A stretch of DNA of 64,000 bases, from positions 16,621,001 to 16,685,000 of the forward strand of contig JAUIMM010000040.1 in the NCBI GenBank assembly GCA_031769625.1, given 5' to 3'. Position numbers and translations under genes: made by a program. The notes under the pieces were generated by a model. That model did not search any database. It had not been told where the DNA came from and worked only from the letters and a program-made list of their open reading frames with translations. The stretch comes from Taudactylus pleione. Lineage: Eukaryota; Chordata; Amphibia; Anura; Myobatrachidae. Of this stretch, positions 21,703 through 33,162 are shown piece after piece (positions within the stretch are counted from its first letter, which is position 1; every line of letters starts with the position of its first letter).

Positions 21703-22428
21703 GGGCCTGATTCAGCAAGGATTGCAACTGCTAATAGATTGTTGCGCACTGCACATATGTTTGCATCGTAGTGCGCCTGCGCGAAACAGCCACTTTGATG
21801 GGGATTGTGATTGCAGTGACTACACAGACCCATTGCAGAGTGATCGACAGGAATTACCGTTTGTGGGTGGTGACTGGGGGTTGGCCAGCGAAATCCAGGT
21901 GTGCTTTTGAACGCCATTGCAGGGGCATGAATAAATTATCCACTTACACCTTTTCTAAAATCTAGCCAAGTGGACAAAATTGCCATGCCTTTGAATATGA
22001 GAATTAGGCACGCCTTGTGATTTTTCTCAAAATTTACTACTTTAATCTGATGGTTTACATAAATACTTTTGCAGGAAAAAAAAACTGGGATCCATCCAAT
22101 TCCTACTCGTGGTGGTGCGTCTTAGCCATGCTAGAATCTCGTGCCAAATGAAGCAAAAGAGGAAAGGTGTATGAGGACACATCTGTAGCGTGCGACAAGG
22201 TTAGCAATTTCTGAGGAAGGTCAGAGCTTCTGCAAGTGTGTGTAAGGCTGCGATGGTACTCAACTGTACCGATGGAGATGCAGTCTTGCTAATCATTACG
22301 GATGTGTGTAAGGTAAAGTGGGCGTCGTTATGGTGTGCTGCGGCGGCATAGCGATCGCAATGGATTAGCATACTATCGGAGTGAGACTACGTGCATAATC
22401 GCAACTGCAATCACAGTGAATCAGGCCC
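21703..22428. mobile_element. GGGCCTGATTCAGCA element, second family
   Basis: Inverted ends GGGCCTGATTCA/TGAATCAGGCCC are flanked by TGA at 21700-21702 and 22429-22431. It shares GATCGACAGGAATTACCGTTTGTGGG-like and GCGATGGTACTCAACTGT-like stretches with 20306-20808. The interior between about 21950 and 22170 is unlike its relatives and may be a further insert. Confidence 0.7.
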
Positions 22429-22468
22429 TGAGTCTGTAAGGAGTTCTAAGACCATGATTCATGACACA

Positions 22469-22889
22469 GGGCCTGATTCAGAGCCACTCACGAGCGCACA
22501 GCGCTCGCAAGTGGGTTGATGGTCCCCCACTGCGCGAGACCCAGCCAGTGACCGGGCGCTCCGTCGCTATGGGTCTTGCACCAAAAAGGGGCAGCTGTCA
22601 ACTGTGATTGCGGGCAGGAGGGGTGGCTGGCCAAACGGAGGCGTTCCCGAAGGAACACCTGCCGTTTGAGGGCGGCCTCAGTCGTGAGCTTCCGGCTCTA
22701 TTAGAGCCGGAAGCTCACTGGGGCTTGCGATGGACGAGACCCTACCACAAGGGTCTCGTCGCAAGCCCAATGGTCGCGATGGTCACGACCATCGCAACCA
22801 TCACTTGGCCGCTCGCAAAAGCTGTGGTCACCCACAGTTTAGCAGGAGGCCTGTTCCAAAAATAAAAAATGCCGCCCTGATTCAGAGCG
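22469..22889. mobile_element. Multi-hairpin GGGCCTGATTCAG element, copy 2 (right end lost)
   Basis: The left end is GGGCCTGATTCAGAGCC. Palindromes include GAGCTTCCGGCTCT/AGAGCCGGAAGCTC near 22686-22718, CGAGACCCT/AGGGTCTCG near 22735-22763 and CGATGGTC/GACCATCG near 22778-22795. It stops at CCCTGATTCAGAGCG, the inner arm of the terminal hairpin seen in complete copies; the outer arm is absent. Confidence 0.75.
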
Positions 22890-23215
22890 TGTTATTATAT
22901 TGGGCTTCATGCAGAGCTAGATATAAACATATTTTGCATGCAGATTGAGAATACACCACTTGCATGCCCCTTGAAGATTAACCCTGCACCCACTTGCATC
23001 TGAAAAAGTGACTATTACAACCCCTGTAAGGTAGGAGGTGCGGGCACCAATTACTTAAAGTCAACTAACTGAAATATTGTGGCTACAGCTAACACACACA
23101 TTACATATGTGAACAAAAATTCCAGTTTCATGAACCCATCAGGATTTAGAAACATTCAGAACTGAACTCTTGTAAAATCCAAAAATGAACTCTTGTACAC
23201 CTGGCAACAAAGTAT
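22890..23215. other. No recognised feature
   Basis: Single-copy-looking AT-rich sequence. Confidence 0.4.
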
Positions 23216-23579
23216 ATGCTTAACAGTACAATTGCAGCTTAGTGCATGTTGCATCTACCTTTTTTCAGTATTGTAAGCTATTGTGCCATATTGTAATACG
23301 GTACAATCGCATGTCTTAACATTACATTGTATCATCTTGCTTTCCATAACAGTACATAGTAATATTTTTTGGATAAGCCTATAACTTTATTCGATTTTAT
23401 TTTTCATAATTCTTGTATTTTAATTACATTTTTTCTTATTCTTTTATATCTTCACTTGTGTGATATATTAAATTTTATTGTCACTTTTAACTATCCAAAG
23501 AGAAATAAATACATCCATACACACAAATAAGCAGTTGCTGTATTTGCGCCGATAATGGTATTAACACCACAGAATCCTG
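23216..23579. repeat. Dispersed repeat, copy B (empty site)
   Basis: This is homologous to 6937-7543. At the MITE position it reads GCCATATTGTAATACGG with no insert. The following 23580-23884 is unremarkable. Confidence 0.75.
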
Positions 23580-23884
23580 GGTTATTTGAGTACGTATCAC
23601 AGCTAGGAGGATGATTTCATGAGTACACATCATACTGTAGGCAAGAAGGTGGTGTTTATTGCAGCCAGTGTTTCTGAGTATGAAATTGTTGATAACAGTG
23701 AGCAGCGATGTAAAGTCAAACATCTAAATATCTAACAAGGCATGGAAATATGTACATAATTGGTATTAATCCCATGATTCTATTGACCTTCTCATATATA
23801 CTGCTATCTACAACTACTATTGAAATGTTTTGGACTCTCCATTCTAATCAGGCTTCTAACCCAAAAATCTTATTTCTTGTGAGC

Positions 23885-26800
23885 AACATACTGTATGTGC
23901 GCAGGGGTGCTGTGCTGCCTATGTCATTTGTCAAGAGGCTAGTGCCCTATTCAGGTGCTCTCCCTCCCAAGTGCCCCCCCAAATCAATTCAATCAAGCAA
24001 TCTGTTTTGTTTGTGTGTGTGTGCGCGTGTTACCCATGGCATCACAAAACACCTCTGCTGAGATTTGCATAAACATTTTCAAAGGTAAAATTAGAGGATA
24101 TGGTTTAAAAAATGGAATAAAGCAGCTAAAACTGTATTCTCTGATTATAGTGTCCCTACTCCCAGACCCTACCAATGGCCCTACTAACTGAATTTTAGCG
24201 AGGCAGAGGGGCAACTCCATGCAACCATATTACAGTGTGAAAAAAAAATGTGTGCATGTTTGTCACACCTGTCATCAATGTAGGTGCGCAGGGGTGCTGT
24301 GCTGCTGTCTGTCAAGGGGCTGCTGCCTCTTTCAGAGGTGCTCTTCACCCACCCCCAGTATAAAAAAATTATTAACATTTTTGTGTGCATATTAGCCACA
24401 CCTGTCATCAATGTAGGTGCGCAGGGGTGCTGTGCTGCGGTCTGTCAAGGGGCTGCTGCCTCTTTCAGGAGTGCTCTTCACCCACCCCCAGTGTGAATGT
24501 TTTATTTTTATTTTTGTGTGCATGTTAGCCACACCTGTCATCAGCATTCATGTGCAGGGTTGTGCTGCTGTCTTTTATCAAGAGGCTGGTGCCTTGTTTG
24601 GGTGCTCTCCCTCCCAAGTGCCCCCAAAAATTAATTCAATCATTCTGTTGTGTGTGTGTGTGTACGTGCATTAGACATGGCATCGCAAAACACCTCTGCT
24701 GAGATTTGCATAAAAATTTTTAAAGGTGAAATTAGAGGATATCTTTAAGAAAATGGAATAAAGCAGCTAAAACTGCATTCTCTGATTAGTGTCCCTACTC
24801 CCAGACCCTTCCGATGGCTCTACTACTTGAATTTTAGTGAGGCAGAGGGGTAAATCCATGCAACCATATTACAGTGTGAAAAAAAAATGTGTGCATGTTT
24901 GTCACACCTGTCATCAATGTAGGTGTGCAGGGGTGCTGTGCTGCTGTCTATCAAGGAGCTGCTGCCTCTTTCAGAGGTGCTCTTCAGCCACCGCCTATGT
25001 GAATTTTTTTTTTTACATTTTTGTGTGCGTGTTAGCCACACCTGTCGTCAGCATAGGTGCCCAGGAGTATTGTGCTGCTGTCTGTCAAGGGGCTGCTGCC
25101 CCTTTCAGGAGTGCTCTTCACCCACCCCCTGTGTGAAAAAAATAAACAAACTATTTTTTTTGTGTGCATGTTAGCCACATCTGTCATCAACATAGGTGCG
25201 CAGGGGTGTTGTGCCACTGTCTGTCAAGAGGCTGCTGCCTCTTTCAGGGGTGCTCTTCACCCACCCCCAGTGTGAATTTTTTTTTTTAATTTTTGTGTGC
25301 GTGTTAGCCACATCTGTCATCAGCGTAGGTGCATAAGGGTGTTGTACTGCTGTCTGTAAAGGGGCTGCTGCCTCTTTCATGGGTGCTCTTCACCCCCAAT
25401 GTGAAAAAATGAAACAATTTTTTCTGTGTGCGTGTTAGGCACACTTGTCAGCAACGTAGCTATGCAGGGGTGCTGTGCTGCCTGTGCCATTTATCAAGAG
25501 GCTGGTGCCTCGTTTGGGTGCTCTCCCTCCCAAGTGCCCCCCAAAAATGAATTCAATCAAACAATCTTTTTCTTTGTGTGTCTCAGGGGTGCTGCCTATG
25601 TCTTTTATCAAGAGGCTGGTGCCTTGTTTGGGTGCTCTCCCTCCCAAGTGCCCCCAAAAATTAAATCAATCATTCTGTTGTGTGTGTGTGTGTGTGTACG
25701 TGCATTAGACATGGCATCGCAAAACACCTCTGCTGAGATTTGCATAAAAATTTTCAATGGTGAAATTAGAGGATATCTTTAAGAAAATGGAATAAAGCAG
25801 CTAAAACTGCATTCTCTGATTAGTGTCCCTACTCCCAGACCCTTCCGATGGCCCTACTACTTGAATTTTAGTGAGGCAGAGGGGTAAATCCATGCAACCA
25901 TATTACAGTGTGAAAAAAAAATGTGTGCATGTTTGTCACACCTGTCATCAATGTAGGTGTGCAGGGGTGCTGTGCTGCTGTCTATCAAGGAGCTGCTGCC
26001 TCTTTCAGAGGTGCTCTTCAGCCACCACCTATGTGAATTTTTTTTTTAAAATTTTTGTGTGCGTGTTAGCCACACCTGTTGTCAGCATAGGTGCCCAGGA
26101 GTATTGTGCTGCTGTCTGTCAAGGGGCTGCTGCCCCTTTCAGGAGTGCTCTTCACCCACCCCCTGTGTGAAAAAAATAAACAAACTATTTTTTTTGTGTG
26201 CATGTTAGCCACATCTGTCATCAACATAGGTGCGCAGGGGTGTTGTGCCACTGTCTGTCAAGAGGCTGCTGCCTCTTTCAGGGGTGCTCTTCACCCACCC
26301 CCAGTGTGAATTTTTTTTTTTAATTTTTGTGTGCGTGTTAGCCACATCTGTCATCAGCGTAGGTGCATAAGGGTGTTGTACTGCTGTCTGTAAAGGGGCT
26401 GCTGCCTCTTTCATGGGTGCTCTTCACCCCCAATGTGAAAAAATGAAACAATTTTTTCTGTGTGCGTGTTAGCCACACTTGTCAGCAACGTAGCTATGCA
26501 GGGGTGCTGTGCTGCCTATGTCATTTATCAAGAGGCTGGTGCCTCGTTCGGGTGCTCTCCCTCCCAAGTGCCCCCCAAAAGTGAATTCAATCAATCTGTT
26601 TTTTTTATGTGTGTGTGCGTGCATTAGCCATGGGATCACAAAATCCTCTGCTGAGATTTGCATAAACATTTTCAAAGGTGAAATTAGGGGCTATGGTTTA
26701 AAACTGTATTCTCTGATTACAGTGTCCCTACTCCCATTCCCTACCCATGGCCCTCACTGAATTTCAGTGAGGCAGAGGGGCAACTCCAAGCAGCCATATT

Positions 26801-27735
26801 CCAGTGTGAAAAAAAAAATTGTGTGCATGTTAGTCACACCTGTCATCAACGTAGGTGCGCAGGGCTGCTGTCTGTCAAGGGGCTGCTGCCTCTTTCAGGG
26901 GTGCTATTCATCCAACCCCAGTGTGAAAAAAGCAAAAACAAACTATTTTTTCTGTGCATGTTAGCCACACTTGTCAGCAACATAGGTGCACAGGGGTGCT
27001 GTGCTGCTACTGTCTGTCTGGGGCTGCTGCCTTTTTCAGGGGTGCTCTTCACCCCTAATGTGAAAAAAAACAAAAAATGTGTTTTCTGTGTTCGTGTTAG
27101 CCACACCTGTCATCAATGTAGGTGCGCAGGGGTGCTGTTTTGCTGTCTGTCAAGGGGCTGCTACCTTTTTCAGGGGTGCTCTTAACCCTCAGTGTGAAAA
27201 AAACAAAACAATTTTTTTGTGTGCATGTTAGCCACACCTGTCATCAACATAGGTGTGCAGGGGTGCTGTGCTGATGTCTGTCAAGGGGCTGCTGACTATT
27301 TCAGGGGTGCTGTTCACCCCCAGTGTGAAAAAAAAATAAAATTCTGTGTGCGATTGAGCCACACTTGTCAGCAATGTAGGTGCACAGGAGTGCTGTGCTG
27401 CCTGTGCTGTTTATCAAGAGGCTGGTGCCTCAATCGGGTGCTCTCCCTCCCAAGTGCCCCCCAAAAATTAATTCAACCAATCAATCTGTTTTTGTTTGTG
27501 TGTGTGTGCACACATTAGCTATGGCATCACAAAATGTCACAAAACATCTCTGATGAGATTTGCATGAACATTTTCAAAGGTGAAATTAGGGGATATGGTT
27601 TAAAAAATGGAATAAAGCATCTAAAGCTGTGTTCTCTGATTATAGTGTCCCTACTCGCAGATCCTAGTCATGGCCCCTCTACCTGAATTTCAGCAAGGCA
27701 GAGGGGCAACTCCATGCAACCGTATTCCAGAGTGC
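23885..27735 (+). repeat. Complex tandem array of 131-139 bp units
   Basis: The short unit contains TTAGCCACACCTGTCATCA, TAGGTGCGCAGGGGTGCTGT, GTCAAGGGGCTGCTGCCTC and TGCTCTTCACCCACCCCCAG, then an A- or T-run. It alternates with a longer unit bearing ATCAAGAGGCTGGTGCC, TGCTCTCCCTCCCAAGTGCC, a TG run and CTCTGCTGAGATTTGCATAA. A 1034-bp block is duplicated in tandem (about 24556-25570 and 25590-26604) with very few differences. Many overlapping open frames occur on both strands because the units lack stops in some frames. Nothing suggests translation. Confidence 0.9.
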
Positions 27736-28601
27736 AGCTGCTCCTCCTGTAGCCCAGATCAGAAAATGTAGGGGGTGTGGTGATGGATATGGACTAAAAT
27801 GGAGCTCACATCCACTAAAGTGGACAATGAATCCCCAATCTAACATGGAGCGCAGCTGTAATTTATACACAACACAGGATTGAATGACTATATAGGCTTG
27901 GGTGATAGTATAATCTGGGGTGAGGTATACATCATCCTCTTCACACAATATTATATATTTTTGCACGTAATTGCCGGTTTTTCTTGTAGAATTTGTAGTT
28001 TATTTTGATGGGCATCATCTTTCCACATTATGGGGAAGTAATCTCAGGCCAATCACTGACAAGGTTCCCGGGTATGCTGAAAACTCTTTCTGAGTACACA
28101 CTGGAAGGTGGGCAGCTCAAGTAAAGCAAAAGCAGTTTTGTGTGTAAGGGGCTCCAAATTGCCTCTTTTTCCAGTCAGTAGTTATTTACATCTCTTCAGA
28201 TCTGTGTCCGTTGGCAAGAAAAAACAATGTCTTCATCCCTTCTGGTATGAACATCCACTCCCAGCAGCAGGCAGGGCACTCAAGACACAATGTAAGACTT
28301 AAAGCTTAAATCTTAAATGTTACATTTGCTACTCTGTTCCGCTTGTCCACAATATCTGCTCTGGTTAAGTGGACAGTGGGTACAATGGCAGTTTTAACTG
28401 AAGGCCACTAACTAACTATGTTTTTTTAATGTCCCTGTACAGGTTGGGAAATGCTTTTTCAGAAGGTTTGCAAAGGATAATTTAACAGTCAATTGTTTTT
28501 GGAAAGCACACTCCCGGGTCCCCTTTTGGGATGAAAATCCACTCTTAGCCACAGAAGCAGGCGCAGGATTCTCAAGAAAGACACAATATAAGGCCTTAAA
28601 T

Positions 28602-28802
28602 CAGAGGTAGCCAACCTCGGTCCTCGAGTGTTACTAACAGTTCATGTTTTCCAGACCACCTAGCAGGTGCACAGGTGTATTCATAACTCAGTACCACATT
28701 GGAAAAGAGCCACAGGTGGAGTTAATTATTACAGTTATGATTCTGTGAGGAGACCTGGAAAATATGCACTGTTGGTAGCTCTCGAGGACCAGGCTACCCC
28801 TG
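28602..28802. mobile_element. hAT-type MITE
   Basis: It starts CAGAGGTAGCC and ends GGCTACCCCTG, with an inner CTCGAG pair (CGGTCCTCGAG against CTCGAGGACC). Flanking octamers CCTTAAAT (28594-28601) and CATTAACT (28803-28810) match at six of eight positions, as expected for an aged 8-bp hAT duplication. Confidence 0.75.
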
Positions 28803-29019
28803 CATTAACTCATAGATCCTACACTTTGAGGCCACTATGTTTTTTTTAATGTCCCTGTACAGGTTGGGAAATGTTCAATGTGGAAGCTTTGTAAAGGATT
28901 ATATTACAGTCTATTGTTTTGGAAAGCAGTCTTCCTGGTCCCCTTCTGGGATGAAAATCCACTCCTAGCAGCAGAAGTTGGCACAGGATTCTCAAGAAAG
29001 ACACAATGTAAGACCTTAA

Positions 29020-29221
29020 GGGGTAAATTTAATTTACTAAAGTGAGAGTTTTAGAATTGAGTTTTAGAAGTGATGTTGCTTGCCCATAGAAAATAATCAG
29101 ATTCTAGCTATTATCTTCTAGAAAGTGACTAGTTAAGTAGAATCTGATTGGTTGCTAAGGGCAACATCACTTCTAAAATGCACTTCTAAAAACTCTCACT
29201 TTAGTAAATTCAATTTACCCC
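29020..29221. mobile_element. Palindromic MITE with GGGGTAAATT ends
   Basis: Left GGGGTAAATTTAATTTACTA and right TAGTAAATTCAATTTACCCC begin long arms (also AAAGTGAGAGTTTT, GAAGTGATGTTGC, CAGATTCTA) that fold almost end to end. TTAA flanks both sides (29016-29019, 29222-29225). A relative lies at 62800-62982. Confidence 0.8.
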
Positions 29222-29394
29222 TTAATATCTTTGGGCTGGTTAAGTGGCAGTTTTGAGGCCACTAACTATGATTTTTCATGTGGGAAGCACTACCAGAAGT
29301 CTTCCTGGTCCCCTTCTTGGATGAAATTCACTCCCAACAGAAGCAGCAGGCATGACCCTCAAGGATTATTCTGGGGCAAGGACTGATGTGAATG

Positions 29395-29959
29395 TGTCAA
29401 ATATTTTTTTTGTAAATGCCTCCTCCCATCCTCTTCTCCCTCATAAATTTTCTTAAAAATCAAAATATGTAATTAGATTTACTACCAATCAACCCTCCCT
29501 GTCCCTGCCCTGCCTTCAACTACATACATACTCCAACTCCCTCAAGCCTCTCTTGAACAATAAAAACATTTGTTTCCTGATGTGATGTGACATGTTGGAA
29601 GTTGAACTGCCATGTGTTTGTGCCACCCACTGCTGCTGCTTAGCTTAGTCAGCCAGCTAGCTTGGTGCATATTTTGGGCCTTAACTGGATGAAAACAATA
29701 TAGTGAGCTGTGAGGAGGTCAAAATTAACTGGAAATGAGTGGAAATAAATGTTATTGAGGTTAATAATACTGTTGGAACAAAAACAGGCCCATTTTATGT
29801 GATATTAGCTGTTTTTATGATTTTTTAAAGAAAAAATCCAGATCCAAAACCGAAAAGCAAAACACGGAGGTGAGGTTTTGGCAAAACCATTCCAGATCCA
29901 AAATCAGGGCAGATCCAGATCCAAAACCAAAACACGAGGGTCGGTGCACATCTCTAGTA
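29395..29959. repeat. Dispersed repeat copy ending in GTGCACATCTCTAGTA
   Basis: It has the same block order as 17880-18688. The tail is rich in GATCCAAAACC words and ends CGGTGCACATCTCTAGTAC. Confidence 0.7.
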
Positions 29960-30350
29960 CTAAGCTCCACAAAGAGAAGCTTTTTGGAGTTTAGTTCCAG
30001 TAGTTTACACCATCTTCAGATGGTGTAAACTACTGTAAGCCTAAGAGTGCTCCAGGGGCAGGAGAGAGATCTTTTGATCTCTCCCCCCACAGCCCCTAGC
30101 AAGCCCCGGAAGCTGATGCCTTGTGCATGTGCAGTGTCAGCTTCCACCGAGGAAGTCTTTCACTTCTGTGAAACACTTCTGTAATTTGCCGGGAATATAA
30201 TGCATGGGGACAGAGGTTAGTGAAACAGCTGTCCCTGCAAGTTCCCCGTAATACATTGCCGGGATATTTTTTTTAAAATTAAAATATCCCTGGCAAGTTA
30301 GGTATATAATAATTGCGGCTGTACCGCGATAATTAGTACATAGACCCCTC
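29960..30350. mobile_element. Hairpin-rich element (partial)
   Basis: It includes a perfect inverted repeat AGTAGTTTACACCATCT with its complement around 30000-30034, plus GAGAGATCTTTTGATCTCTC near 30065. The right end GTACATAGACCCC resembles ends of the GGGGTCTATNTACTAA group; the left end is unclear. Confidence 0.45.
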
Positions 30351-30399
30351 TTTCTCTTAATTTGATCACAACAAATGAATATGAAATATCTACTCTGTT

Positions 30400-31308
30400 A
30401 TTATTTTTATTCTCAATGGCTTGACCTGTTGATTTTATACCCTCAGAGATCAGCAGATCCATGTTTTCTATGTTTATCACAAGCTTAGTCAAGATCTGTA
30501 ATATCTTTTTTTCTACTGGTATCTTTCCATCATTATTCAAACATGTATTGACTCCTATTCTCAAAAAGACAAAATTCTGACACAAGCTCTCTTTCAAATT
30601 ACTGTCACATATCTGAGCTAATTTGCCCCTTCAAGCTTGCCTACACTCACCTGACACATTTTCTTGACACACACACAACTAATTGGACCCACTTCAGTCC
30701 AACTTTCATTCCTTAGACTACACAGAGACTTCAATTATGTGATCACTGCTAAATTCCAAAGACACTACTCCCTGCTGATTCTTCTGGATCTCTCTGCTGC
30801 ATTTAACAATGTTGACCAGTTTATTCTCATACAAACTCTGCAATCCCTAGGTTTTCAGGACACTGTCCTGCCTTAACTGTCTTCCTTTGTATGAAATTGA
30901 TCTTTTGAGCCTAATTGTAATAGGCTGGTAGTTGCAGACAACAAAGCGATTCTGGCAATTTACCCACTAGATTTAAGGCAGCAATAATCTAAAATGCAAA
31001 GCTAATGTGGGCCTTAGTATTGATTTCTCTTGATCCACCTCTTAGCCTTGTGGACTCCAACCTACAAAAGAAGTGGCGAAGTCCTAGGTCCTCTGCTCTC
31101 CTTTATCAATACCAATTTTCTTGGAAACTAATAAAATCCTTTGGATTATAGTATCCCAATGTGGATTATCCAAGGAACATATCCATATTACCCACATATC
31201 TCACACAAGAAGCTGTAATACAGTACTTCACTTGATGCACTCATTATCTCCCACATTGACTATTGTAATAGACTCCTTATTGGTCTTCCCCAAAACAGCT
31301 TTTCATTC
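30400..31308 (+). pseudogene. L2-like LINE reverse transcriptase fragment
   Basis: Plus-strand pieces follow the RT domain order: STGIFPSLFKHVLTPILKK near 30510, [19 protein letters not shown] (30776-30834), a decayed GPLLFS block near 31092 and HIDYCNRLLIGLP near 31251. LDLSAAFDTVDH and HIDYCNSLLYGLP are diagnostic of the L2/CR1 branch. The FADD catalytic block is not readable. Stops and shifts abound. The element is split at 31309 by a MITE; its AATAAATG-type tail resumes at 32101-32190. Confidence 0.7.
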
Positions 31309-31311
31309 CTA

Positions 31312-32097
31312 GGGGTAAATTTACTAAGAATCGAGTTTGGTCGAGTTTTTTTTTTTTAAACTCTCTTTGTCTCGCTGAAACTCGGGTGAGTTTACCCTTT
31401 TACAACTAGCAAATTTACTAAGAAGTGAGTTTAGCTGAAATTGAGTTGGCCGATGGTGAAGCAGATCAAGATTTTTTCCCAGAGTTGCGAGTTTAGATGA
31501 GAGTACTCACCCGAGATTGCAGTGTTTTCTCTCTGCCAAATTCACCTGAGCAAGCAGCCTGCACCTATTAGTGAGATATGTGAAGACTGCTTGTGTATTG
31601 TACCTGTAAAAACGTGTTAAATGTAAAAAAAATTACGTAGGGCCACCCCCAAAAGCATAACCAGCCCCAGACTTTGTCAGCCACTCCTGGTTCCAAAAAT
31701 TACAGGGAACAAAACAAGTAGGGTTCCACCGTTATTTAGGAACCAGCACCTGGCTGCAGGGCCAGTCCTGGTTTTAAATATAAATAAACTTGCAGCTCAG
31801 GAGGTGGTCTATTTGAAACTTCAATTTATCAGTGAGGTTGCTACAATCTCACCCAAGATTGTAAACTCGATTCTTAATAAATTCCAGAGATGTGTCTTTT
31901 TCGTGAAAAGTTCTTTCTAGTTTTACCAATAATGAGTTTGAGTTTGCTATCGCATACGAGTTTTAACAGTGAAAAGAGAGAACTCACTTCCAAACTCACT
32001 AGAGTTTCTCTTTAGTAAATTTGCGAGATGAAAAATATGCCTAAACTCATGTGAGATTACAAACTCACCCAAACACGATTCTTAATAAATTTACCCC
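31312..32097. mobile_element. 786-bp element with GGGGTAAATTTACTAAG ends
   Basis: The left end GGGGTAAATTTACTAAGAAT and right end ATTCTTAATAAATTTACCCC are inverted. CTA flanks both sides (31309-31311, 32098-32100). The interior holds many CGAGTTT/AAACTCG and CTCACCC words in both orientations. It has no open frame and interrupts the L2-like LINE. Confidence 0.75.
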
Positions 32098-32100
32098 CTA

Positions 32101-32190
32101 CAGTCTTGCTTTGTTACTGTTTTGCACCTAATTATAAACCACATTAAAAATGCTGAAGCTATATAAATAAATGTTAATAAATAAAATATA
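32101..32190 (+). mobile_element. 3' tail of the interrupted L2-like LINE
   Basis: The sequence runs to GCTGAAGCTATATAAATAAATG and an AATAAA-rich end, as at other L2-type 3' termini. From 32190 to 32756 the sequence is AT-rich with nothing recognised. Confidence 0.5.
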
Positions 32191-32756
32191 ACAAAAATAT
32201 ATTTGTGAATGCTATTTGTAGATGTTTATATCAGGTCATTTGTCATTTAACAAGCAATATGATTAAAGAAGCATGCTATTGCCAAGCACCATCAAACGTA
32301 ATTTATCATTCTCATTTATCACACATATCCTGTCAATACTTATGATTCTCATAGTACTGAAACTCATCAATTTTAATATTCACTCAGTACACATCACTGT
32401 TCACACTCAACACATCACCTTATTTTTCTCTCTTTATTCCAAGCCCATCATTTACAAAATGTCATACTTTTCAGGTCTCAGATCACACTTTTACATTTCA
32501 GTGAAGCTTATGCTTGATTAAAAAATAGTCTTATTTCTTTTTCAGACAAACTATGATGTCCTAACATTGATCTAAGATAATTCTGACATCTGTATTTGAC
32601 AAATGATCATGACAAAGCTGATCCTGATGTATTATTCTGACAAATGATGAAGTCATAAAATGAGCACTAGTTTTCTTTTTAATCAGTGAAGTACAGTACT
32701 GTATTGTATTATGCTCAAATGCACATGTAAAAGTTAACAATTCTTATGGTCTGTAT

Positions 32757-33105
32757 AGTAGAGATGTGCAAAGACGTTCGTGGTTTTTTTTTTGGCAGAA
32801 CCACCCTCAAATGTTATGGTTTTGGTTTTTCCAAAACCACCCTTAAGAGTTCTTGTTTGGATTTTTAGATTTCTTTAAAATGAATAAAACCAGCCAAAAT
32901 AATGTCATTTGGACCCGTTTAAGTGCAATCCAAAACCCAAGATTAGTTTTTTAATCCGACTTCCAAACTTACAGCAGACCCGAGACAGGACTCAGTTATA
33001 CTCAGACACCCAAAAGTGATCCGAGCTGGGACTCAATTCAGCTTGGAACCCCAAAGTTTTGGGTTTTTTCGGTTTTTAGGAAAACCAAACCGCACATTTG
33101 TAATT
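32757..33105. repeat. Dispersed AGAGATGTGC repeat, opposite orientation
   Basis: It starts TAGTAGAGATGTGCAAAG and is rich in GGTTTTGG and AAAACCACCC. It is the reverse orientation of the 29.96-kb terminus. The right boundary is approximate. Confidence 0.5.
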
Positions 33106-33162
33106 GTCATGTTTCATTAATTAAATTATATTTGTTTGAGCATCAAATAGTGCTTCAGATAT

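Larger units (their letters stand above)
19041..22466. mobile_element. Probable solo LTR interrupted by MITEs
   Basis: It begins TGTCATGG and ends ATTCATGACA, giving the 5'-TG...CA-3' and short inverted ends expected of an LTR. The end closely resembles that of the 60.9-62.0 kb LTR (ATTCATAACA). After removing the MITEs at 19226-20170, 20306-20808 and 21703-22428, about 1.25 kb of non-coding LTR sequence remains. It includes three degenerate repeats of roughly 110 bp between 21190 and 21455 (GGAAGCTGC, CAGATGGAAA words). A Ty3/gypsy-type origin is inference; the right-hand target duplication was not found. Confidence 0.45.
28082..29378. repeat. Degenerate tandem units broken by two MITEs
   Basis: Four copies of a GGGATGAAAATCCACTC-like word lie near 28232, 28517, 28940 and 29312. 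Shared neighbours include AATGTCCCTGTACAGGTTGG, CAGGATTCTCAAGAAAG and GGTTAAGTGG. Removing the inserts leaves units of roughly 170-290 bp. No coding potential. Confidence 0.6.

Noticed and set aside
24284..27185. Family of repeated cysteine-rich peptides (GAVLLSVKGLLPLSGVLF type)
   Set aside because: They recur on both strands in several frames of a tandem array whose unit is usually not a multiple of three.
24241..27735. CRISPR-like direct repeats
   Set aside because: Repeats are over 100 bp without unique spacers and the genome is eukaryotic.
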